Source: Prevotella sp.
GTDB taxonomy: Bacteria > Bacteroidota > Bacteroidia > Bacteroidales > Bacteroidaceae
DNA length: 36,341 nt
Reading direction: 5' to 3'
Assembly (NCBI GenBank): GCA_017476785.1
Contig: JAFUZD010000097.1
Coordinates: forward strand, 1-36,341
Shown: positions 1-6,337 of the stretch, in pieces
Numbering within the stretch: the stretch's first letter is position 1
Layout: every line of letters starts with the position of its first letter
Notes under the pieces: generated by a model
What the model saw: the letters and a program-made list of their open reading frames with translations, nothing else
What the model was told of the DNA's origin: nothing
Database searches by the model: none
Program-made: the position numbers and the translations under genes

Positions 1-128
1 CCGACCTCATCACCATCACCCACGATGCCCACTCGCGCCGCGGCTTTGCCCTCGGTGCCGTGCTGGCAGCTGAATACACACAGCAGCACAGTGGCCTGCT
101 CACCATCTCGGATATGTTTAAGTTTTAG
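1..128 (+). CDS. dapB: 4-hydroxy-tetrahydrodipicolinate reductase, C-terminal end (partial)
   Basis: Only the last 41 codons are inside the window, in frame from base 3 to the TAG at 126-128. The peptide contains ITHDAHSRRGFALGAVLAAE, which resembles the conserved C-terminal region of DapB (HDAxxRxGFAxGAxxAAE). DapB reduces dihydrodipicolinate with NAD(P)H in the cytoplasmic lysine and meso-diaminopimelate pathway, so it feeds peptidoglycan synthesis. The next gene on the same strand is lepB, 310 bases away, and the gap is filled with repeats. The start and cofactor-binding region lie outside the window. The assignment rests on a short stretch, but the motif is distinctive. Confidence 0.8.
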   Translation, partial: DLITITHDAHSRRGFALGAVLAAEYTQQHSGLLTISDMFKF

Positions 129-420
129 AGAGGGAATGGCAGGGGCGCTTTTGGGAGTTCTGGAGTCGTTGAAGGAGTATAGAAGTTTTAAGGAGTGATT
201 TTTATGAGTGCAGGAGTGTTAAGGAGTATAGAAGTTTTTAAGGAGTGTAGGAGTGATTTTTAGGAGGGTAGGAGTGCAGGAGTGTAGGAGTGTAGACAAT
301 AGCACTGTGGCTCGGAACATACGTCTACACTCCTGCACTCCTATCACTCCTACACTCCTAAAAACCCACTCCTCAAAGCCCACTCCTCAAAGCCCACTCC
401 TCAAAGCTCAAAATTAGAAA
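129..420. repeat. GGAGTG-rich direct and inverted repeat region between dapB and lepB
   Basis: This gap is built from variants of an 8-bp unit TAGGAGTG in the left half (about 196-297) and its reverse complement CACTCCTA in the right half (about 323-364). They are separated by a 25-base unique centre (298-322). GTAGAC at 292-297 and GTCTAC at 323-328 close the inverted repeat, so RNA from either strand could form a long imperfect hairpin. Three exact copies of the 14-mer CCCACTCCTCAAAG follow at 365-378, 379-392 and 393-406, ending about 30 bases before lepB. I see no TAnnTTTG promoter box and no coding frame worth calling here. It may be a terminator or attenuator, or only a repeat element. 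Confidence 0.75.
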
Positions 421-438
421 ATAAAGAAAAAGAGAAAT

Positions 439-1875
439 ATGATTGACAAGACCAAACAACAATTGAATATGAAGAAACAATGGACCAAGTTCATTGTCGT
501 GCTGGCACTCTACCTGCTCTTCCTCTTCTGGGTGCGCTCGTGGTGGGGGCTGCTGGTGGTGCCTTTCATCTACGACGTGTACATCACGAAGAAGATACGC
601 TGGCAGTGGTGGAAGGACGCCGAAGGCCCCGTCCGCTGGCTGATGTCGTGGGTCGACGCACTGGTGTTTGCCCTCGTGGCCGTCTACTTCATCAATCTGT
701 TCTTCTTCCAGAACTACGTCATCCCCACCTCGTCGCTCGAGAAGAGCCTGCTCGTGGGCGACTATCTCTTTGTGTCGAAGGTGAGCTACGGCCCTCGCAT
801 CCCCGAGACGCCGCTGACGATGCCCCTCACGCAGCACACGATGCCCCTCGTCGAACTGAAGAGCTACGTTGAGTGGCCCCACTGGGACTACCGGCGCGTA
901 AAGGGACTGGGTAAGGTGAAGCTCAACGACATCGTCGTATTCAACTATCCTGCCGGCGACACGCTCTGTGCCGCACCGCAGTATCAGCCTTACGACTTCT
1001 ACCAGCTTTGCTACTCGCTCGGCTATCAGCTGACACCCCAGCGGCCCCATCCCGACTCGCTCTCGCAGGAGCAGCTGCAACGCTACTTCCAGACCGTCTA
1101 TCAGGCGGGACGCCACGAGGTGGCTAACAATCCTGCCGTCTATGGCGATATCATCACCCGACCGGCCGACCGCCGCGAGAACTACGTGAAGCGCTGCGTG
1201 GGACTGCCCGGCGACACGCTCCAGATAAAGAACCGCATCATCTATCTCAACGGCCAGCGCAACAAAGAGCCCGACAACGTGCAGTATTCCTATCGCGTCC
1301 GTCTGAAGCAGCGCCTCACCGACGAGCTGATGCAGGAGCTGGGCATCACGATGGAAGACTTGAGAGACCTGAACACGCAGGGCTATATGCCGATGACCCG
1401 CCGGGCCGTCAGAGAGTTGCGCAAGCGCAAAGACCTCGTAGAGAGCGTCACGCTCAACCGCGATGCCAGCACGCTGGACATCTATCCGCTCAATGGCAAT
1501 AAGCACTGGACACGCGACAACTACGGCCCCATCTGGATTCCGAAGAAGGGCGTTACGCTGAAGCTGAAGCTCGACGAGCTGCCTATTTATGAGCGGTGCA
1601 TCCGCACCTACGAGGGCAACACGCTCGAGGTGAAGGACGGCAAGATATACATCAACGGCGAGCAGACAGACCTGTACACGTTCAAGATGGACTACTACTG
1701 GATGATGGGCGACAACCGCCACAACTCGCTCGACTCGCGCTACTGGGGCTTCGTGCCCGAAGACCACATCGTGGGAAAGCCTATCTTCATCTGGTGGAGC
1801 AGCGACCCCGACCGCCGCGGCATCAACGGGGTGAGGTGGAGCCGCCTGTTCCGTTGCGTGGACAATATTAAATAA
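439..1875 (+). CDS. lepB: Signal peptidase I (S26), large Bacteroidetes type
   Basis: Membrane serine protease that removes signal peptides from exported proteins, acting on the outer face of the inner membrane. Two hydrophobic segments lie near residues 18-45 and 72-92. The catalytic serine is in PTSSLEKSLLVGDY (Ser99) and the general-base lysine in YVKRCVGLPGD (Lys251). Box E, GDNRHNSLDSRYWG, is near residue 435. At 478 residues it is far longer than the E. coli enzyme; the extra length lies between the Ser and Lys boxes and between the Lys box and box E, as is usual in Bacteroidetes. An alternative start at 469 (MKKQWTKF) would still keep both membrane segments. It is followed 22 bases later by a second S26-like gene and then a WbqC-family gene, probably one operon. 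Confidence 0.95.
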   Translation: MIDKTKQQLNMKKQWTKFIVVLALYLLFLFWVRSWWGLLVVPFIYDVYITKKIRWQWWKDAEGPVRWLMSWVDALVFALVAVYFINLFFFQNYVIPTSSLEKSLLVGDYLFVSKVSYGPRIPETPLTMPLTQHTMPLVELKSYVEWPHWDYRRVKGLGKVKLNDIVVFNYPAGDTLCAAPQYQPYDFYQLCYSLGYQLTPQRPHPDSLSQEQLQRYFQTVYQAGRHEVANNPAVYGDIITRPADRRENYVKRCVGLPGDTLQIKNRIIYLNGQRNKEPDNVQYSYRVRLKQRLTDELMQELGITMEDLRDLNTQGYMPMTRRAVRELRKRKDLVESVTLNRDASTLDIYPLNGNKHWTRDNYGPIWIPKKGVTLKLKLDELPIYERCIRTYEGNTLEVKDGKIYINGEQTDLYTFKMDYYWMMGDNRHNSLDSRYWGFVPEDHIVGKPIFIWWSSDPDRRGINGVRWSRLFRCVDNIK

Positions 1876-1897
1876 GGAATAAACAAACTCTTACGTG

Positions 1898-2431
1898 ATG
1901 CGTGGAATGCTAAGATTCTCACTAGCACTGGCGGCAGCACTGCTGCTGATGGTGGCCGTGCGGGCCTTAGCATTCACGGTATATTCCGTTCCCGGCAATG
2001 CGCTCAGCCCCCACTTCGTCAGCGGCGACCGCATCGTCGTGAACCGTTGGAGCTATGGACTGCGCGTGGGCGGCGAGGGGCTGGTGCCCTATGGACGCAT
2101 CGGGCGGCAGCCCGTCTGCCGAGGCGACATCGTGGCCTTTGAGCTGCCGACGGACTCGCTGGGCGGCGTCTTTATCGGACGGTGCCGTGCCATTCCCGGC
2201 GACACGCTGCCAATGGCCGACGGACCGGCCGTGGTGCCCGGCCGCATATCGTGTGCCAAGACCGACTATTACTGGCTGGAGGCCATCACGCCGGGCAGTG
2301 CCGTCGACCTGCGCCATCAGGGATTCATTCCCGAACATTGTATCATTGGGCGCGTAATGGGCGTGCTTTACAGCATTGACGCCTCAAAGCCGCTGCACCA
2401 AGCATTCAGAAAGGAGCGACTGCTGCGATGA
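1898..2431 (+). CDS. Signal peptidase I-like protein lacking the catalytic Ser/Lys (probable pseudoenzyme)
   Basis: This 177-residue protein has one N-terminal membrane segment (about residues 5-27) and aligns with the S26 boxes of the upstream LepB. The LepB box PTSSLEKSLLVGD corresponds without gaps to PGNALSPHFVSGD, placing Ala35 at the nucleophile. YVKRCVGLPGDTL corresponds to FIGRCRAIPGDTL, placing Gly94 at the lysine. The GDNR box is also lost (YYWLEAITPGS in place of YYWMMGDNRHN), while flanking positions such as GFIPEHCIIG remain. The fold therefore looks kept and the dyad gone. A GTG at 1895 could also start it; ATG 1898 was chosen. It overlaps the next gene by 4 bases (ATGA). A role as partner or regulator of LepB is inference. 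Confidence 0.85.
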   Translation: MRGMLRFSLALAAALLLMVAVRALAFTVYSVPGNALSPHFVSGDRIVVNRWSYGLRVGGEGLVPYGRIGRQPVCRGDIVAFELPTDSLGGVFIGRCRAIPGDTLPMADGPAVVPGRISCAKTDYYWLEAITPGSAVDLRHQGFIPEHCIIGRVMGVLYSIDASKPLHQAFRKERLLR

Positions 2432-3189
2432 CCACGGCCTTGCTTCAGACCACCTACTTCGGCCCCGTGCAGTGGTACCAGAAGCTGCACCGCTATGACC
2501 GCTGCCTGATAGACGGCGATGAGCCCTATCGCAAGCAGAGCTATCGCAACCGTTGCATCATTGCAGCCCCCAACGGTCCGCAGGCGCTCACCGTGCCCGT
2601 GGAGCACAATGGCCCACACTCCACGCTCCACGCCCCACTCGTAAGGGACATCCGCATCAGCGACCATAACGCGTGGCGGCGGGTGCACTGGAATGCCCTG
2701 CAGACGGCTTACAGCGAGAGCCCTTTCTTCGACTATTATGCCGACGACATCCGCCCGTTCTTCGAGCAGAAGTTCACTTATCTGCTTGACTTCAACGAGG
2801 CCATCTGCTGGACGATGTGCGAGCTGCTGGACATTCCCGCCCCCAACCCAAAGGAGGAACCCACCCCCAACCTCATCCCACAGGAGGAACCCACCCCCAT
2901 CCCCTCCCGACGGGAGGGGGGCTTAGCTACCACAAGCGCAGAAACAAACCAAACGCCCCTCCCGTCGGGAGGGGATGGGGGTGGGTTCCTCCCTATGGGA
3001 GGGGACGGGGACGGGATTGGGCTCCGCGACTTCCGCTCCGTCATCAGTGCCAAGCATCCGCAGGCCGACCCCGAGTTTGTGCCGCGGCGTTACTGGCAGG
3101 TGTTCGGCCACAAACTGGGTTTCCTACCCAACCTCTCCATCCTCGACCTGCTCTTCTGTATGGGGCCCGAGGCCATCCTCTACCTCTGA
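2428..3189 (+). CDS. WbqC-family protein with an in-frame repeat insert
   Basis: The first about 138 residues and the last about 54 match the WbqC-like family: an LLQTTYFGPVQWYQKL start, a YRKQSYRNRC segment, IRISDHNAWRRVHWNAL, and a C-terminal SILDLLFCMGPEA. WbqC-like proteins are found with polysaccharide biosynthesis genes; their exact reaction is unclear to me. Residues about 139-199 are foreign in composition (Pro/Glu/Gly-rich, twice EEPTP) and are encoded by a palindromic repeat element. Without this stretch the protein would be about 193 residues, closer to what I expect of the family. The reading frame stays open through the insert. It overlaps the upstream S26-like gene by 4 bases, so translation is probably coupled. 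Whether the product still works is unknown. Confidence 0.8.
   Translation: MTTALLQTTYFGPVQWYQKLHRYDRCLIDGDEPYRKQSYRNRCIIAAPNGPQALTVPVEHNGPHSTLHAPLVRDIRISDHNAWRRVHWNALQTAYSESPFFDYYADDIRPFFEQKFTYLLDFNEAICWTMCELLDIPAPNPKEEPTPNLIPQEEPTPIPSRREGGLATTSAETNQTPLPSGGDGGGFLPMGGDGDGIGLRDFRSVISAKHPQADPEFVPRRYWQVFGHKLGFLPNLSILDLLFCMGPEAILYL
2842..3024. repeat. Palindromic repeat element inserted in the WbqC-family gene
   Basis: A perfect 37-bp inverted repeat has arms at 2883-2919 and 2956-2992, each running from GGAGGAACCCACCCCCATCC inward to GGGAGGGG, around a 36-base centre. Each arm also holds a smaller palindrome (CTCCCG-A/T-CGGGAG). A partial direct copy of the outer arm lies at 2853-2880, and a degenerate G-rich copy lies at about 2995-3024. 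The pattern resembles a small non-coding inverted-repeat element rather than protein sequence, but it is read through in frame by the host gene. Confidence 0.85.
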
Positions 3190-3235
3190 GCTAACGCGAA
3201 CATTATATTATTAACCATCAAAAACTAAGTAAGCA

Positions 3236-3787
3236 ATGAAGAAAATCAATCTGAAAGTGGCAGCCTTCCTGCTCATCGGCAGCCTCGCAGCCAGCTCGTG
3301 CATCGGCTCTTACAGCCTGTTCAACAAGTTTGCCAAGTGGGAAACCCAGATGACCAGCAGCAAGTTTGTCAACGCCGTCATCGGTTTCATCATCACTCCC
3401 ATCGTGGCTCCTATCTGTCTGGTCATCGACTCACTGGTGCTCAACACCATCGAGTTCTGGTCGGGCAGCAATCCCGTGGCCTCTAATGTGGGCAAGACGC
3501 AGCAGGTGCTGGGCAACGACGGCCGCTACTATGCCGTGACCACGCTGAAGAACGGCTACGAGGTGAAGGCTCCTGACGGTGCAGTGACCCTCTTCACCCA
3601 CAATGCCGAGAACGACTCGTGGTCGATGACGCAGGACGGCATCACGAAGGAAATCTTCCGTTTCAACGGCGACGGCACCATCCAGACCGTCATCAACGGT
3701 GAGGAGAAGACCTTCTCGCTCAACGAGCAGGGTGTCTACGATGCCCGTATGGCAGCCGGCGAAGGCCAGTTCTTTGCTGCACGCTAA
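3236..3787 (+). CDS. DUF3332-type lipoprotein
   Basis: This 183-residue protein begins with a lipoprotein signal peptide: KK at residues 2-3, a hydrophobic core, and the lipobox LAASSC with Cys22 as the lipidated residue. A second hydrophobic stretch lies around residues 45-70 (NAVIGFIITPIVAPICLVID), followed by a soluble part rich in short beta-type segments (GRYYAVTTLKNGYEVKAPDG). The layout and motifs match my recollection of the DUF3332 family of small bacterial lipoproteins of unknown function. It starts 46 bases after the WbqC-family gene and is followed by a strong terminator, so it may end the lepB operon. No promoter box was recognised in front of it. Function is unknown. Confidence 0.75.
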   Translation: MKKINLKVAAFLLIGSLAASSCIGSYSLFNKFAKWETQMTSSKFVNAVIGFIITPIVAPICLVIDSLVLNTIEFWSGSNPVASNVGKTQQVLGNDGRYYAVTTLKNGYEVKAPDGAVTLFTHNAENDSWSMTQDGITKEIFRFNGDGTIQTVINGEEKTFSLNEQGVYDARMAAGEGQFFAAR

Positions 3788-3806
3788 GCATTGGGCATAG
3801 AAAAAA

Positions 3807-3853
3807 CCGTCCGCATATCCCTTTCATCAGGATGTGCGGACGGCTTTCTTTTA
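3807..3853 (+). terminator. Rho-independent terminator after the DUF3332 gene
   Basis: CCGTCCGCATATCC at 3807-3820 pairs with GGATGTGCGGACGG at 3830-3843, with one imperfect pair, around a short loop, and is followed by CTTTCTTTTAT. It stands 20 bases past the stop codon and before the oppositely oriented tRNA gene. Confidence 0.9.
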
Positions 3854-3861
3854 TAAAAGAG

Positions 3862-3936
3862 TAGGAACGATCGGGTTCGAACCGATGACCTCTTCAATGT
3901 GACTGAAGCGCTCTAAACCAGCTGAGCTACGCTCCT
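3862..3936 (-). tRNA. tRNA-Val, anticodon CAC
   Basis: Read on the minus strand, the 75-base sequence folds as a full cloverleaf. The acceptor stem is AGGAGCG with CGTTCCT, the D-stem GCTC/GAGC, the anticodon stem CTTCA/TGAAG around the loop GTCACAT, and the T-arm ATCGG-TTCGAAC-CCGAT. The loop gives T33 and anticodon CAC, reading GUG valine codons. The 3' CCA is not encoded. A TAnnTTTG promoter box lies 33 bases upstream of the 5' end. Confidence 0.93.
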
Positions 3937-3969
3937 ATGCAACGCATAGCAATAATGCTTTTGCGGTTG

Positions 3970-3977
3970 CAAAGGTA
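3970..3977 (-). promoter_or_regulatory. Promoter box for tRNA-Val
   Basis: The minus strand reads TACCTTTG, matching the Bacteroidetes -7 consensus TAnnTTTG. A TTG occurs 20 bases further upstream, the expected -33 position. Confidence 0.75.
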
Positions 3978-4099
3978 ACAAAAAAATGGGAAACCAGCAA
4001 CGAAAAGCCGAAATATTATCATTCTTTTATCGTTTCTTTTCCCATTTTTCTGCCTCTCAGCCCCGTTTTTCTCGTTTTAAACGCCCCCTTTTGCCGCTT

Positions 4100-6172
4100 T
4101 TACTCATCCAATGCGTCGGGCGAGAGGCCGAGCCATACGTCCATCCGGGTGACACCGCGGTGGTTCCACGCGTAGTAGGGGATGAGGCGCAGCTGGATGT
4201 CGCGGAACGTCAGGCGGCCGTCGGCACCGCGAATGGGCTCCTGTGCAGCTGCCTGCAAGCCGACAACTTGGAAGCTCCGGCCGTCGCCTTCGGTGTTCTG
4301 GATGCTCATATCGGGCAGCAGCGTCATCTGTGCATTGGGCGTGATGAAGGCGTGGTGCACGTTGACGTCGCCGTTATCAGGTGCTTCGGCGCAGTAGACC
4401 AGCGGCCCGCGCTCTACGGCGATGCGTCCGCGGTCGGCACTGACGTTGGCATTAGCCACCACTGTGCGCGGCTGCATATCGAAGTGGATGCTGACCACGT
4501 CGCCTTTCTTCCACCGGCGGTCGATGGGCAGATAGCCGTTCTGCAATGCCTGTCCGCCCACGGGCTGGCCATTGACACTGACGGTATAGGCCAGCTGTCG
4601 GCCGTCGGCATAGCTGTACAGGTCAGACGGTACCACGCTTCCCTGCACCCATTCGGGGATGCGCACCATCAAGCGGAAGTCCTTAGCAGCCGTCTTGACA
4701 ATCTTCAGCGTGATGTCGCCGTTCCACGGATAGCCGGTCTGTTGCTCCAGCACGACGTCCTTTCCGCCAACAGGGATGGTGGCAGTGTTGCCGGCAAAGA
4801 GGTTGACGTAGAGGTTGCGGTCGCGCACGGCGTAGATATAGCCCGGCAGCGAGGGGATGAAGCGGCTCAGGTTCGATGGGCAGCAGGCGCAGCCGAACCA
4901 CGGCTGGCGCGTGATGGTGTTGTCCGAGTTGAAGCGATACTTGGCATCCGACGACAGCGGGTTGGGGTAGAAGAAGCGTCCGCCGTCGACCGACATACCG
5001 CTGATGACGCCATTGTAGAGCGTGCGCTCCAAGCAGTCGATGTACTTGGCATCGCCGTGGAGCAGGAACATACGGTGGAACAGGTAGACCATCGAGATGG
5101 CGGCACACGTCTCATTGTAGGCCGTCAGGTTGGGCAGCTCATAGTCAGCACCGAAAGCCTCGCCGGCGTGGCGTGCGCCCACACCTCCTGTGAGGTAGTA
5201 TTTGCGCGAGATGATGTTCTCCGTGATGCGGTCGATGGTGCGGATGTAGGCCGAGTCGCCCGTCAGGGCGGCCACGTCGGCAATGCTGGCATACATATAT
5301 CCGGCGCGCACGGCGTGTCCCCACGCCTCAGTCTGCTCGAGGATGGGTTTGTCGCTCTGCGAGTAGACGTCGTGAATCTTCGTCTTGCCGCGGTAGCTGA
5401 GGAAGAACTTGGCCTCGTCCAGATACTTCTGCTCGCCCGTGATGAGATAAAGGCGCGCCAGTGCCATCTCGGCAATCTGATGGCCGGGCACTACGCAGGC
5501 CTGTCCCGCATTCGGGCCCACCTCGCGGACGACGCAGTCGGCATAGCGGCAGGCAATGTCGAGGAACTTGCGCGAGCCCGTAGCCTGATAGTGAGCGCAG
5601 GCCGCATCTACCATATGCCCCAGATTGTAGAGCTCGTGGCTGAGCACCTCCTCCACCTCCCAGCGCTTCGCTCCCGACCACGGGTGGGGATGCGCGGGAT
5701 TGATGGTGCGGGCAGTGTAGAGATAGCCGTCGGGCTCCTGAGCAGCAGCCACGATGTCGAGTATCGAGTCGATGTAGTGGGTCAGCTGTGCGTCGGGGTA
5801 GGTCTGCAGGATGTAGCTGGCACCCTCTATGGTCTTGTAGACGTCCGTGTCGTCGAACGAGAAGCCCATAAAGCAGGCCACGTCCCACTGTTCGGTCTGC
5901 AGTCCCGCGTGTCCCGGGTGCTGCAGCGTGTAGGCCGCCATCTTGAAGTTCTCGTAGCGGTGCTCGCTCTCACACTTGCTGAAGGCCAGCGGCACCGTCA
6001 CCTCGCGGGCAGCCCGTACGCGCTCGCCCCAGAACGTGGCGGGCGTCAGCTTCACCTGCGTGAAGGGCACCTGCGTGTAGGGATAGCCGTTACTCCGTGT
6101 TTGTGTCTTCTGAGCCGTCACCGTTGCCATTGCTGCAATGGTCAGTACAGCCGTCATCAGTATTCGTTTCAT
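4100..6172 (-). CDS. GH127 (DUF1680) beta-L-arabinofuranosidase, exported
   Basis: This 690-residue glycoside hydrolase is predicted to release beta-linked L-arabinofuranose from plant polysaccharide side chains. A signal peptide covers residues 1-20 (MKRILMTAVLTIAAMATVTA), so it acts in the periplasm or at the surface. The family zinc-thiolate site is visible: Glu354 and Cys356 in AYNETCAAIS, and Cys430-Cys431 in FGCACCPSN. By analogy with characterised GH127 enzymes, the first of the paired cysteines is the nucleophile. Barrel motifs such as EQTEAWGHAVRAGYMY and the C-terminal beta domain are present, and the length is normal. It has its own promoter box at 6223-6230 and stands beside a sugar esterase and a xylanase operon, which suggests arabinoxylan or other arabinose-bearing substrates. 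The linkage specificity is inferred. Confidence 0.93.
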   Translation of the reverse strand: MKRILMTAVLTIAAMATVTAQKTQTRSNGYPYTQVPFTQVKLTPATFWGERVRAAREVTVPLAFSKCESEHRYENFKMAAYTLQHPGHAGLQTEQWDVACFMGFSFDDTDVYKTIEGASYILQTYPDAQLTHYIDSILDIVAAAQEPDGYLYTARTINPAHPHPWSGAKRWEVEEVLSHELYNLGHMVDAACAHYQATGSRKFLDIACRYADCVVREVGPNAGQACVVPGHQIAEMALARLYLITGEQKYLDEAKFFLSYRGKTKIHDVYSQSDKPILEQTEAWGHAVRAGYMYASIADVAALTGDSAYIRTIDRITENIISRKYYLTGGVGARHAGEAFGADYELPNLTAYNETCAAISMVYLFHRMFLLHGDAKYIDCLERTLYNGVISGMSVDGGRFFYPNPLSSDAKYRFNSDNTITRQPWFGCACCPSNLSRFIPSLPGYIYAVRDRNLYVNLFAGNTATIPVGGKDVVLEQQTGYPWNGDITLKIVKTAAKDFRLMVRIPEWVQGSVVPSDLYSYADGRQLAYTVSVNGQPVGGQALQNGYLPIDRRWKKGDVVSIHFDMQPRTVVANANVSADRGRIAVERGPLVYCAEAPDNGDVNVHHAFITPNAQMTLLPDMSIQNTEGDGRSFQVVGLQAAAQEPIRGADGRLTFRDIQLRLIPYYAWNHRGVTRMDVWLGLSPDALDE

Positions 6173-6222
6173 ATTCCTTAGTTATTTTTTGATTTGTTTC
6201 TTTCTGTGCGTTTTGCCTGCTG

Positions 6223-6230
6223 CAAATTTA
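6223..6230 (-). promoter_or_regulatory. Promoter box for the GH127 gene
   Basis: The minus strand reads TAAATTTG (TAnnTTTG), with a TTG 20 bases upstream. It lies 50 bases before the ATG. Confidence 0.75.
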
Positions 6231-6263
6231 ATAAAATCCCGGGGTATGGCCAAGTGAATCCGC

Positions 6264-6321
6264 AAAAAAGCCCTCATACCACTCTCATTTTCTCGGCGAT
6301 GAGTGCGGTTTGAGGGCTTTT
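6264..6321 (-). terminator. Terminator after the SGNH esterase gene
   Basis: AAAAAAGCCCTCA at 6264-6276 pairs with TGAGGGCTTTT at 6311-6321; an inner ACTC/GAGT pairing extends the stem. It lies 17 bases past the esterase stop on the minus strand and ends in a T-run in that direction. Confidence 0.8.
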
Positions 6322-6337
6322 GAGGCTGTCGGCGGCG

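Noticed and set aside
373..1767. 464-codon minus-strand open frame opposite lepB
   Set aside because: LepB has all catalytic boxes; the antisense frame has no signal, domain or promoter box.
3986..6181. 731-codon plus-strand open frame opposite the GH127 gene
   Set aside because: It is antisense to a gene with clear catalytic motifs, and its translation has no recognisable domain; GC-rich codon bias opens such frames.
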